Notes under the pieces: model-generated
The model's input: the letters and a program-made list of their open reading frames with translations, nothing else
Database searches by the model: none
What the model was told of the DNA's origin: nothing
In this document: one piece after another, positions 20,833-29,046 of the stretch
Layout: each line of letters begins with the position of its first letter
Numbering within the stretch: the first letter of the stretch is position 1
Program-made: the position numbers and the translations under genes
Source: Streptomyces radicis
Lineage (GTDB): Bacteria; Actinomycetota; Actinomycetes; Streptomycetales; Streptomycetaceae
Direction: 5' to 3'
Assembly: GCF_003626575.1 (NCBI RefSeq)
Contig: NZ_RBDY01000012.1
Coordinates: 62,001-126,000 of the forward strand
DNA: 64,000 nucleotides

Positions 20833-21424
20833 GCAGCGCGCCCACGAGGGGCGCGAGGGCGCGGAAGGCGAGGCCGCGGTGGCTGATGGCGTTCTTCTCC
20901 TCGGGCGTCAGCTCGGCGCACGTGCGGGTGTCGCCCTCGGGCTGGAGGATCGGGTCGTACCCGAACCCCCCGCTCCCCGCGGGCACATGGCGCAGCGTGC
21001 CGCGCAGCCGCCCCTCGGTGACGCGCTCGGTCCCGTCGGGCAGGGCGAGCGCGGCGGCGCACGCGAAGTGCGCGCCGCGGTGCGCGTCGGGGACGTCGGC
21101 GAGCTGGGCGAGGAGCAGCCCGAGGTTGGCGGCGTCGTCGCCGTGGGCCCCGGCCCAGCGCGCGGAGAAGATCCCCGGCGCCCCGCCGAGCACGTCGACG
21201 CACAGCCCCGAGTCGTCGGCGACGGCGGGCAGCCCGGTGGCGCGCGCGAGGGCGTGCGCCTTGAGCAGCGCGTTCTCCGCGAAGGTGACGCCGGTCTCCT
21301 TGACGTCCCCGACCTCGGGAAACTCCCCCGCCCCCACCAACTCGGCCCCCACCCCGGCCTCGGAGAGGATGACCCGCAGCTCGGAGATCTTGTGCGCGTT
21401 GCGCGTGGCGAGAACGAGACGCAT
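20816..21424 (-). CDS. rdgB: RdgB/HAM1 non-canonical purine NTP pyrophosphatase
   Basis: House-cleaning enzyme that hydrolyses ITP, dITP and XTP to monophosphates. The 202-residue protein has the family signature LATRNAHKISEL at the N-terminus, DDSGL (catalytic Asp), GFGYDPI and ISHRGLA at the C-terminus. ATG 21424 follows a GGTGGG-type ribosome-binding site. A longer in-frame ORF reaching 22363 is only read-through into the repeat block. In related genomes rph and rdgB are normally neighbours; here they are 7.6 kb apart, so rdgB must rely on a promoter within or next to the repeat block. Confidence 0.95.
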   Translation of the reverse strand: MRLVLATRNAHKISELRVILSEAGVGAELVGAGEFPEVGDVKETGVTFAENALLKAHALARATGLPAVADDSGLCVDVLGGAPGIFSARWAGAHGDDAANLGLLLAQLADVPDAHRGAHFACAAALALPDGTERVTEGRLRGTLRHVPAGSGGFGYDPILQPEGDTRTCAELTPEEKNAISHRGLAFRALAPLVGALLTPAP

Positions 21425-21539
21425 CCCACCATTATCCCCCCCACGGGGTGCGCTCCGCGCGGGCAAGCAGCCGGACCCGCCAGGTGGCGAGCATCGCCGC
21501 GGCCGGGCCGCGGGTGATGGCACCCGCCCCCGCATGGGG

Positions 21540-21735
21540 TGCGCTCCGCGCGGGATGCGCTCCGCGCGGGCAAGCAGCCGGAAGCCGCCACGTGGCGAAG
21601 TGCGCTCCACGCGGGGAAACAGCCCGACCCCGCCACGTGGTGAGCATCCCTGCGGCAAAGTGCGCTCCACGCGGGGAAACGGCCCGACCGCACCACGTGG
21701 TGAGCATCGCCGCGGCAAAGTGCGCTCCGCGCGGG
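21540..21735. repeat. 60-bp tandem repeat array
   Basis: Two near-identical 60-base units occupy 21601-21660 and 21661-21720, differing at only a handful of positions. They are preceded by a shortened, diverged unit (21556-21600) and followed by the beginning of a further one (21721-21735). Each unit begins TGCGCTCC, contains the palindrome CCACGTGG (21588-21595, 21633-21640, 21693-21700), and full units end GCGGCAAAG. The repeats abut without unique spacers. Confidence 0.85.
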
Positions 21736-22160
21736 GTGCCACGCGCCCACGGGGCGAACCGGGCGGGTGGGCGGGGAAGTTCCCATGCCCACAGCCCGGC
21801 CACGCGAACGGCGAGGCCACGCAGCGCAGCCGCTCCCCCGCAGGGCAACCGGCGCGGAGCGCACGCCGCCCACGCGCCGGGCAACGCGACCGCCGCAGAC
21901 CCGCGGGCGCCGACCACGACCTTCGCCGCCCGGCGGCAAAGCCCGCACCACCCCGCGCGCGAAGCGCGCCCCGCAGGGCAAACCCGGGCAGGTGGGCACT
22001 GCCGCCGGACCACACAGCGCCGCCGCTTCCCCGCACGGAACGCCCCCGCAGGGCAACCGGCGCGGAGCGCACCCGTGTTCGGCACCCACCGCCGCCGACC
22101 GCCCAGGTCACAGCCGCACCACCCCGCCGCCTCCCCGCGCGGAGCGCACCCCGCAACGCC

Positions 22161-22299
22161 GCCCGCAGGGCACGCCGCCCGCAGGGCACGCCGCCCGCAG
22201 GGCACGCCGCCCGCAGGGCACGCCGCCCGCAGGGCACGCCGCCCGCAGGGCACGCCGCCCGCAGGGCACGCCGCCCGCAGGGCACGCCGCCCGCAGGGC
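22161..22299. repeat. 16-bp tandem repeat, eight full copies plus one partial
   Basis: The unit GCCCGCAGGGCACGCC repeats exactly from 22161, 22177, 22193, 22209, 22225, 22241, 22257 and 22273, with an 11-base partial copy from 22289. Each unit contains GCCC-GCA-GGGC, a potential mini-hairpin. Perfect identity of all copies points to recent expansion by slippage or recombination. Confidence 0.93.
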
Positions 22300-22394
22300 G
22301 AACGGGGCGGGTGGGCGGGGGAGTTCCCGCGGCCGCAACCCGGCTGCCGCCAGACCGCACCACCCCGCCGCTCCCCGCGCGGAGCGCACCCCGC

Positions 22395-24527
22395 TCAGGT
22401 CACAGCCGCACCACCCCGCCGCTCCCCCGCGCGGAGCGCATCCCTCAGCACCCGCACATCCCACGGACCGAGTTCCAGCTCGCTCTCCGCCGGGAGCGGC
22501 GCCCCCGTCAGTGCGTCGCGGCACGGGGTCGGGAGGCGGAACGTGCTCGGCAGCCACGACCAGTTGTGCAGGAAGCGCACCCGCGCGCCGTTCGGGGCCG
22601 TGGCCGCCGTGACCGTCTGGGAGTCGGCCGCCGGGCGCCAGCCCTCCTCCTCGCGCGGCGGCGCGCACCACGCCAGGACCGCCGCGGCCAGCGCCTGGTC
22701 AGGGACCGTGCCCACATACGTCACCCGCCCCGCCCCGTGCGCCCGCGTGGTCACCGCGGGCCAGCGGCAGAAGTGCGGGTGCTCGTAGAGCGCGAGGACC
22801 TCGCCGTCGGCCACCGTCAGGCCGTCCACCCAGCGCGTGCCACGCGCCCCCCCGGGCAGCCGCAGCGGCGAGGCGTCGGGCGCGAGCACGGGCAGCGGGT
22901 CGGACAGCGTCGAGAACTCGTCGTACCACACGCCCGCCGCCTCGGTCAGGAACGCGGGCTTGGTCTCCTGGCGCGCCCGCACCTCCTCGTCGCCGTAGCC
23001 GGTGCGGATGCCGAGCAGCAGGTGGCCGCCCGCCGCCGCGTACCGTTCGAGCCAGCGCAGCTCGTCCTCCGCGGCGACGAGGAGCCCCGCCGCGACCAGC
23101 AGCGGCCGCTCGGCCGCGACCTCAGCCGGGTCGCGCCCGAACAGCTGCGACGGGTGAACGATCCGCGTCTGGAGCCCCGCGTCGAACGCGCCGCGGTAGA
23201 ACGCGTCGAACACCGCGTGGTACGCGCGCCGGTCGGGGCCACCGTCGGGACCGTGCAGCATGGGCGCGTGCTCCAGGGCCCACTTGGTGTCGGCCGAGTA
23301 CAGCATCGTCACGTCCGCGTCCGGCTCGAGACCGGCGACCAGCTCGCCCGCCTTCTCGAACTCGGCGCCCAGCGCGGCCAGTTCGCGGTAGACCCGGCCA
23401 GGGGCCCCGCTGTGCGGCAGGATGCCGCCCCAGTAGGTCTCGGTGCCGTGGTGCAGCGTGTGCCAGTGCCAGTACTCGATCATGCGGGCGCCGCGCGACA
23501 CCAGCGCCCAGGCGGCCTGCCGCCACTGCCCGTCGTACGCGGGCTCGTTGATCCACGCGGGCCCGATGGCCTGCGCGTCGGTCTCGGTGACCAGGAAGGG
23601 CTCCTGCCGCGACGCGAACATGCGGTCGGCCGCCGCGTAGAGCGCCCATGTCCCGGTGGACGCCCAACTGTCGCTCGTCGGCTCCGTGCTGGGCAGCGCC
23701 AGGCCGTCCTGCATGCGGTAGTACGGGTTGCCCGCGGTCACGTCGAGGCGCGCGGTGAGGTGGTCGTCGCGCACCGTGGGGCGCGAGTAGGCGATGCATG
23801 TGGTGACGAACTGGTCCTCGCGCGCGTACTCGCGCACCACGTCCGCCTGCCAGCCGATGAAGTCGCTCGTCAGCCCGGCCTGGAAGCGGCGCCACGCGAG
23901 GTCGTACTGCGGCTGCCCGTTGGCGTCGGGCGTCCACAGGTCGGCCCACGTGGACAGGCGGTGCGACCAGTAGGTCAGCCCCCAGCGCTCGTTGATCTCG
24001 TCGACGGAGCCGTAGACGCGGCGCAGCTGGTCGACGAAGCGCTGGAAGACGGCGCGGTTGTGGAAGATCTCGATGCCGGGCTCGTTGTCGACCTGGTACC
24101 CGATGACGGCCGGGTGGTCGGCGTAGTGGGCGACGATCCGGCGGATGACGCGCTCGGCGTGGAAGAGGAACGCCGGGTGCGTGAAGTCCATCTCCTGCCT
24201 GATGCCCCAGCCCATGGGCTGGCCGGTGCGGCGCTCGGCGTTGATCTCGGGGTGCAGGCGGGCCAGCCACGGGGGGACGGCGTAGGTGGGGGTGCCCAGG
24301 ATGACGGAGATGCCGCGCTCGTGGGCGCCGTCGAGCACCGGGCGCAGCCACTCGAGCGCGAAGACGCCGTCCTCTGGCTCCCAGGTGGACCACACGGACT
24401 CGCCGACGCGGATGACGCTGAAACGCGCCTCCCGCATCAGGTCGAGGTCCTTCTCCAGCCTCGGGCTCGGCTGGTACTCGTGGTAGTAGGCCGCGCCGAA
24501 CAGGACCCGGCCGGGCAGCGTGGGCAT
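22395..24527 (-). CDS. Beta-galactosidase, glycoside hydrolase family 42
   Basis: A 710-residue cytoplasmic enzyme predicted to hydrolyse beta-galactosides taken up by the adjacent transporter. It has a TIM barrel beginning LFGAAYYHEYQPS, the acid/base Glu149 in QVDNEPG, the nucleophile Glu315 in FLVTETDAQ, then a trimerisation domain and a short C-terminal beta domain ending LGPWDVRVL. ATG 24527 follows GGGAGA. The last 15 codons (from DALRAG onward) are read from the repeat block, so the natural terminus has been extended or replaced. It is the last gene of the lacI-led cassette. No signal peptide. Confidence 0.92.
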   Translation of the reverse strand: MPTLPGRVLFGAAYYHEYQPSPRLEKDLDLMREARFSVIRVGESVWSTWEPEDGVFALEWLRPVLDGAHERGISVILGTPTYAVPPWLARLHPEINAERRTGQPMGWGIRQEMDFTHPAFLFHAERVIRRIVAHYADHPAVIGYQVDNEPGIEIFHNRAVFQRFVDQLRRVYGSVDEINERWGLTYWSHRLSTWADLWTPDANGQPQYDLAWRRFQAGLTSDFIGWQADVVREYAREDQFVTTCIAYSRPTVRDDHLTARLDVTAGNPYYRMQDGLALPSTEPTSDSWASTGTWALYAAADRMFASRQEPFLVTETDAQAIGPAWINEPAYDGQWRQAAWALVSRGARMIEYWHWHTLHHGTETYWGGILPHSGAPGRVYRELAALGAEFEKAGELVAGLEPDADVTMLYSADTKWALEHAPMLHGPDGGPDRRAYHAVFDAFYRGAFDAGLQTRIVHPSQLFGRDPAEVAAERPLLVAAGLLVAAEDELRWLERYAAAGGHLLLGIRTGYGDEEVRARQETKPAFLTEAAGVWYDEFSTLSDPLPVLAPDASPLRLPGGARGTRWVDGLTVADGEVLALYEHPHFCRWPAVTTRAHGAGRVTYVGTVPDQALAAAVLAWCAPPREEEGWRPAADSQTVTAATAPNGARVRFLHNWSWLPSTFRLPTPCRDALTGAPLPAESELELGPWDVRVLRDALRAGERRGGAAVT

Positions 24528-24571
24528 GCTTCTCCCTTGCGTTGACGGATGGTGCGGAGGGTGCGGAGAAC

Positions 24572-25483
24572 TCAGCCCTTGACCGCGCCGGTGGAGAGCC
24601 CTTCGAGCAGCTGTTTGCGCAGCAGCAGGAAGACCAGGATCGTCGGCACGGAGGCGAGGACGGCGCCGGGGAGGACCAGGTCGAACGAACGGTTCTCGGC
24701 CTTGAAGAGGATGTTGAGGCCGAGCGGAATGGTGTAGCGGTCGGTTTCCGAGATGAGGACGAGCGGCCAAAGGAAGCTGTTGTAGCTGTGCAGGAACTGC
24801 CACACGGCGAGCGCGCCGAGCGGCGGCCGCAGCAGCGGGAGAACGACGCGGAGGAAAATGCCGAATTCGGTGGCTCCGTCGATTCTCGCGGCCTCGAGGA
24901 TCTCGTCGGGAATCGACTGGACGATGTACTGCTGCATCATGAAGATGCCGAAGGCGGGCGCCACCCAGGGCACGATGAGGGCGAACCAGGGATTGGACAG
25001 GCCCGACTTCACGACCAGCACGAAGAGCGGCACGAGAATGACCGCGAACGGCACGGAGAGCGAGCTGAACATCACCGAGAAGAGGATTCGCTTTCCCGCG
25101 AAGCGGTATTTGGCGAACGCGAATCCGGCGAGCGCGCACACGAACACCGCGATGACGGTGGCGAGCAGCGCGGTGACCACGCTGATGGCGAACCAGTTCC
25201 AGAAGGGCTCGCCGTTCAGCAGATTGCGGAAGTTCTCCAGGGTGGCCGGGCTCGGAATGAGGTTGGGCGGGTATTCGAAGATGTCGGCGCGCGGCTTGAA
25301 CGAGGCGCTGAGCGCCCACACCATCGGCGCGACGAACGCGAGCAGCAGCACGGTGAGCGTCGCGTAGAGCGCGATCCGCCCCGGCACGCTGCCGTTCCGC
25401 CGCGGGCCGCCCGGCGGGGCCGCCCCGGCCTTCTTCGGGGTCCGCCGCACGGTCCGGGCGGGAGTGGGGGTCGCCGCGGTCAA
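24572..25483 (-). CDS. Carbohydrate ABC transporter permease (MalG type)
   Basis: CUT1-family permease, 303 residues, six predicted membrane segments, with the EAA loop EAARIDGATEFGIFLRVVLPLLRPPL near residues 205-230. TTG 25483 is the start: it overlaps the stop of the upstream permease and has GGGAGG about six bases before it. The first 35 residues are a basic, Pro-rich cytoplasmic leader. Codons in the segment 24690-25280 use visibly more A/T in third positions (for example ATT, GAA, AAT) than neighbouring genes, a possible sign of acquisition. It works with the MalF-type permease; the ATPase (MsiK-like) is expected elsewhere. Confidence 0.9.
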   Translation of the reverse strand: MTAATPTPARTVRRTPKKAGAAPPGGPRRNGSVPGRIALYATLTVLLLAFVAPMVWALSASFKPRADIFEYPPNLIPSPATLENFRNLLNGEPFWNWFAISVVTALLATVIAVFVCALAGFAFAKYRFAGKRILFSVMFSSLSVPFAVILVPLFVLVVKSGLSNPWFALIVPWVAPAFGIFMMQQYIVQSIPDEILEAARIDGATEFGIFLRVVLPLLRPPLGALAVWQFLHSYNSFLWPLVLISETDRYTIPLGLNILFKAENRSFDLVLPGAVLASVPTILVFLLLRKQLLEGLSTGAVKG

Positions 25484-26430
25484 GAGGTCCTCCCGATGGA
25501 GAGCAGCCGGTTCAGGATCTGGCTGACCCCGAAGACGATGACGAACAGCACGAGCCCCGCGGCGGCGGCGTACCCGAACTGCTGGCGGTCGAACGCCGCG
25601 CGGTAGACGAACATCGCCACGGACAGCGTCTCCTCGCCGGGACCGCCGCCGGTGATCAGGAAGGGCTCGTCGAACAGCTGGGCCGCGCCGATGAACGACG
25701 TGACCACGACGAACGCCGTCACCGGGCGGATGCCGGGCAGCGTGACGGCCGTGAAGGTGCGGAAGACGCCCGCGCCGTCCAGCTCGGCGGCCTCGTAGCG
25801 CTCCTTGGGCACGGCCTGGAGCGCGGCGAGGAAGAAGATCGTGAGATAGCCGACCCAGCGCCACAGCAGCACGAACCCCACGGACAGCCTGGCCAGCGTG
25901 GGGTCGCCGAGCCAGTCGGTGTTCCCGGCGCCGAACAGCGCCCGCAGCAGGGCGTTGACCAGGCCGTTGTTGCGGTCGAGCAGCAGGCTGTAGACGAGGG
26001 CGATGACGATGGGCGAGAGCACCATCGGGATGAAGAACGTGACCCGGAAGAGGTCGCGGGCGCGCAGCCCCTTGGTGTTGAGCGCCTGGGCGATCAGCAG
26101 CGCCGCGGGGACCACGACGAGGACGCTGATCAGCACGTAGATCAGGGAGTTGCCCAGCGCCTTGTGGAAGCTGGTGTCGCGGGCGAGGTTGGCGAAGTTG
26201 TCGAATCCGATGAACTCGGGGGTGCCGAGGCCGACCCACTCGGTCATCGAGAGATAGATCCCGGCCCCGATCGGAATGATCATGAACAGGCCGTACAGGA
26301 CGTAGAACGGCGCGATGAAGAGGTACGGCGCGAGCTGCCGCTGCTTCCTTCCGGCGCCCCGGGGGCCGTCGGGCCTTTTCCCTGGCCCGCCGTCGGGCCT
26401 TCCGTGGGGTGGAGCCTGGAGTGCGGTCAT
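25480..26430 (-). CDS. Carbohydrate ABC transporter permease (MalF type)
   Basis: CUT1-family permease, 316 residues, with an N-terminal Pro/Gly/Arg-rich leader (about 1-33) before the first membrane segment APYLFIAPFYVLYGLFMIIP. The EAA loop is YEAAELDGAGVFRTFTAVTLPGIRP near 216-240. Its stop overlaps the TTG start of the MalG-type gene (TTGA arrangement), and it follows the binding-protein gene by 13 bases. Together they form the membrane channel of a sugar importer. Confidence 0.9.
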   Translation of the reverse strand: MTALQAPPHGRPDGGPGKRPDGPRGAGRKQRQLAPYLFIAPFYVLYGLFMIIPIGAGIYLSMTEWVGLGTPEFIGFDNFANLARDTSFHKALGNSLIYVLISVLVVVPAALLIAQALNTKGLRARDLFRVTFFIPMVLSPIVIALVYSLLLDRNNGLVNALLRALFGAGNTDWLGDPTLARLSVGFVLLWRWVGYLTIFFLAALQAVPKERYEAAELDGAGVFRTFTAVTLPGIRPVTAFVVVTSFIGAAQLFDEPFLITGGGPGEETLSVAMFVYRAAFDRQQFGYAAAAGLVLFVIVFGVSQILNRLLSIGRTS

Positions 26431-26443
26431 CGGTGACGGCTCC

Positions 26444-27830
26444 TTACGAACGGGACGCGCGGGTCTGGCCGTGGAAGTCCTCGGTGGCGCCGCTCAGCGC
26501 CTCACGCGGGCTGAGGTCGCCGCGGTAGGCGCGCAGCAGATAGCCGCTGAGGACGGTGTCGAGGATCGGCTTGTCCGCGCTGAGGTGGACGGCGGGCGCC
26601 TCGTCGATGACGTCGCGGTACACCTCGAACATGCGCTGGCCGCCGCAGAACTCGTCCTCGACGGCGAGCAGTTCCTCGTTCTCGTACAGCGAGCGCCTGG
26701 TGGGCAGGTAGCCCAGGTCCAGATAGCGGCGCACCTGCTCGTCAGGGGTGAGGTAGGCGGTCCTGATCAGCTCGACGCCGGCGAGGGTGTTCTCCTTGCC
26801 GCGCAGCGCGGCGAAGCCGGTGCCGCCGGTGAACGACGCGCGTGAGCCGCCGCCCTCGAAGCCCGGCAGCGCCCGGATGCGCCACTCGCCCGCCTGGTCG
26901 GGCGCGTTGGGCATCAGGCCGTAGACCTTGTACCAGGTCGCGGCGTACTGGCCGATGAGCTGGCCCGAGGTGAACGCCGCGGCCGTGCCGGGCCCGAACG
27001 GGTCGGGGATGGTGGCCAGATAGCCCTCCTGGACGCCCCTGACCAGGAACGCCAGCACCTCCTCCGCCTCGGGCGTCTCGATCGAGAGGGGTGCCGTCCT
27101 CCTGGAAAAGCCGTCCGCCGCGCTGCATCAGCAGCTGGTCGAAGCTCTGGACGACCTGGCCCAGCTCGCTGCCCACGCACGCCGCGCCGACGCACACGTC
27201 GTGGCGGCGGCGCACGCGCAGCGCGGCCTCGGCCAGCTCCTCCCAGCTGCCCGCGTCGGTGGGCAGCCCGACCCGTTCGAACTCGGTCTCGCGGTAGTAG
27301 TAGACGACCAGCGGGGCGTCGGAGTCGAGCGCGTACAGGTGGCCGTCCTGGCTGAACGGCGCGGTGCGCACGGTGAGCAGGTCGTCCTCGGCGTCGGTCA
27401 CGTACGACTCGAGCGGCTCCAGGATCTCGGCGGCCAGGTCGCCGCGGAGCAGCCGCGGGAACGCGCCGATCTCGAGGCCCACCACGTCGGGGGTGCCGCG
27501 GCCCGCGATGGTCTGGGCGATGGTCTTGGTGACGATGTCGGCGGCGCCGGTGCGGGTGGCGTCGAGCTCCCATGCGAAGGGGCCGCCGCCCGTGGCCGCC
27601 GCGGTGTCGGCCGCGGCCTGGAAGAAGTCGACATACGCCTGGTCGTGGGTCCAGAACGCCAGCCTGACCCGGCCCGAGGTGACCGGCTCGGCGTCGGCGC
27701 GCCCGGCGCAGCCGCTGAGCGCGCCGCCGAACACGGCGGCCGCGCCCAGGCCGCCGCCGAGGCGCAGCAGGCGGCGCCGGGAGAGGGCGGCGCCCGGTAT
27801 CGGGGGGAGGGAGGGGGGTGGTGGGGTCAT
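26444..27830 (-). pseudogene. Sugar ABC transporter substrate-binding lipoprotein, frameshifted
   Basis: Family 1 extracellular solute-binding protein of the cassette. From ATG 27830 frame A encodes a Tat-like signal (SRRRLLRLGGGLG), a lipobox ALSGC and a domain through LLMQRGGRLFQEDGTP. The second half (ETPEAEEVLAFLVRGVQEGYL onward to the C-terminus at 26444) lies in another frame. The switch is at about 27080-27093, next to a GGGG run and a CTCGATCGAG palindrome. The total span is 1387 bases, one more than a multiple of three, so a single-base insertion explains it. The combined product would be about 461 residues, normal for the family. Unless it is a sequencing error, the importer lacks its binding protein. 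Confidence 0.85.
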
Positions 27831-27850
27831 GGTCGTCCCTCGCTTGCCTT

Positions 27851-28912
27851 TCAGGTGGAGCGGGGCGGGGTGCTCGGCGGCGGTGCGGTGCTCGCGCGGG
27901 CGACGAGCTCGGTCGGGGTCCGCGCGTCGGGGGCGGGTGTTCCCTCGCCGGTGATGGCGGGGATCAGCCGCCGGATGGCCCGCCGTGCCGTCTCGGCGAA
28001 GTCCTGGCGGATGGTGGAGAGGGGCACGGACAGATAGGCGGCCTCCGGGATGTCGTCGAAGCCGACGACGCTGATGTCGTCCGGCACGCGCCGCCCCGAC
28101 CGCTCGATGGCGTGGATGGCGCCCACGGCCATCTGGTCGTTGGCCGCGAAGAGCGCGGTGAACGCGAACGGGCCCGTGCGGCCGAGGAGTTCGCGGGCGG
28201 CGTGGTAGCCGGACGCGGGGCTCCAGTCGCCGTGCGCGGGCGGCGGCTCGTCCGCGCCCGCGGCGCGCAGGGCGGAGCGCCAGCCGCGCAGCCGGTGGCC
28301 CGACGAGGCCCAGGCGAGGGGGCCCGCGATGTGGTGAACGGTGCGGTGGCCCAGGCTCAGCAGGTACTCGGTGGCCTGGGCGGCGCCGCCGATGTCGTCG
28401 TTGCCGACGGTGATCCGGCGCCGTTCGACGCTCTGCGGAGCCGCGTCGGGGCCCTGGTCCTCGGGGCAGCGCAGCACGAGGACGGGCAGCGACGCCGGGA
28501 CAAGGGCCGCGGGGTCGACGGGCCCGCAGGGGGCGCACACCGCGATGGCGTCCACGCCCTGGCTGACCAGGTGCGCGACGGCGCGCGCCGCCTCGTCGCC
28601 GTCCTGCTCGTCGGCGTGCACGACGCTGACGAAGTACCCGGCGGCGCGCGCCGCGTGCTCGAGGTCGCGCAGCACCGATGCGGGGCCGAAGTAGGACGTG
28701 CGCGCGGTGACGATGCCGATGCGCCGCGAGCGTCGGGTGACCAGGGCGCGCGCCGACTCGTTGGGGAGGAAGCCGAGCCGTTCGATCTCGCGCAGCACGC
28801 GCCGCCTGACGGCGGGGCTGACGTGCGGTTCGCCGTTGACGACGCGGGAGACGGTCTTCTGCGAGACCCCCGCGCTCCTGGCGACGTCCGCCATCGAGAC
28901 CCGACCCGTCAC
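27851..28912 (-). CDS. LacI-family transcriptional regulator
   Basis: Repressor of about 353 residues. The N-terminal helix-turn-helix MADVARSAGVSQKTVSRVVNG with hinge helix LPNESARALVTRRS is followed by a periplasmic-binding-protein-like sensor domain containing IGIVTARTSYFG and ISVVGFDDIPEA. GTG 28912 is chosen because AAGGGAGC lies about 5 bases upstream; ATGs at 28933 and 28894 are alternatives. It is the first gene of the cassette, 20 bases before the binding-protein gene, so it is likely autoregulated together with the transporter and beta-galactosidase. The inducer is presumably the transported galactoside. Confidence 0.92.
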   Translation of the reverse strand: MTGRVSMADVARSAGVSQKTVSRVVNGEPHVSPAVRRRVLREIERLGFLPNESARALVTRRSRRIGIVTARTSYFGPASVLRDLEHAARAAGYFVSVVHADEQDGDEAARAVAHLVSQGVDAIAVCAPCGPVDPAALVPASLPVLVLRCPEDQGPDAAPQSVERRRITVGNDDIGGAAQATEYLLSLGHRTVHHIAGPLAWASSGHRLRGWRSALRAAGADEPPPAHGDWSPASGYHAARELLGRTGPFAFTALFAANDQMAVGAIHAIERSGRRVPDDISVVGFDDIPEAAYLSVPLSTIRQDFAETARRAIRRLIPAITGEGTPAPDARTPTELVARASTAPPPSTPPRST

Positions 28913-28935
28913 TACCAGCTCCCTTGCCAGCACGG

Positions 28936-28959
28936 CCGGCTGACTACGCAGTCAGCCGG
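28936..28959. promoter_or_regulatory. Palindrome upstream of lacI, candidate operator of the sugar cassette
   Basis: Perfect arms CCGGCTGACT (28936-28945) and AGTCAGCCGG (28950-28959) with ACGC between them lie 24-47 bases upstream of the lacI start. The rph gene has its own hairpin closer to its stop, so this one is better placed as an operator than as a terminator. Confidence 0.55.
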
Positions 28960-29022
28960 AGTGCGGACACGCTAAGGAGCCGCTTCCGCGGGAGTCAAGG
29001 GGTGTGTTCGAGATCGTGTGAC

Positions 29023-29042
29023 GCGTCCGGGATACCGGACGC
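29023..29042. terminator. Hairpin immediately downstream of rph
   Basis: 8-bp arms GCGTCCGG (29023-29030) and CCGGACGC (29035-29042) with a GATA tetraloop start five bases after the rph stop on the minus strand. Confidence 0.65.
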
Positions 29043-29046
29043 CGGT

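Larger units (their letters stand above)
21425..22394. repeat. Non-coding block of dense direct and inverted repeats
   Basis: About 970 bases between rdgB and the beta-galactosidase gene carry no supportable gene and are built from repeated modules. TGCGCTCC(G/A)CGC occurs at 21449, 21540, 21556, 21601, 21661 and 21721. Its reverse complement GCGCGGAGCGCA occurs at 21852, 22060, 22137, 22377 and 22429, the last inside the beta-galactosidase 3' end. A GCGAAC(C/G)GGGCGGGTGGGCGGG-type stretch occurs near 21755 and 22299, and an AGGTCACAGCCGCACCACC module near 22105 and 22398. The 60-bp and 16-bp tandem arrays are listed separately. ORFs here lack normal composition and are shadows. Confidence 0.85.

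Noticed and set aside
21540..22299. CRISPR-like array
   Set aside because: Repeat units directly abut one another without unique spacers of uniform length, and no cas gene is present.
20816..22363. Long minus-strand ORF covering rdgB and most of the repeat block, suggesting a repetitive Arg/Ala-rich protein
   Set aside because: The RdgB family sequence begins exactly at ATG 21424 with a ribosome-binding site. Beyond it all frames are open because of GC richness, and the translation is a low-complexity artefact.
26444..27830. Programmed ribosomal frameshifting in the binding-protein gene
   Set aside because: No slippery heptamer with a following pseudoknot is recognisable, and this protein family is not known to use frameshifting. 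Mutation or sequencing error is simpler.
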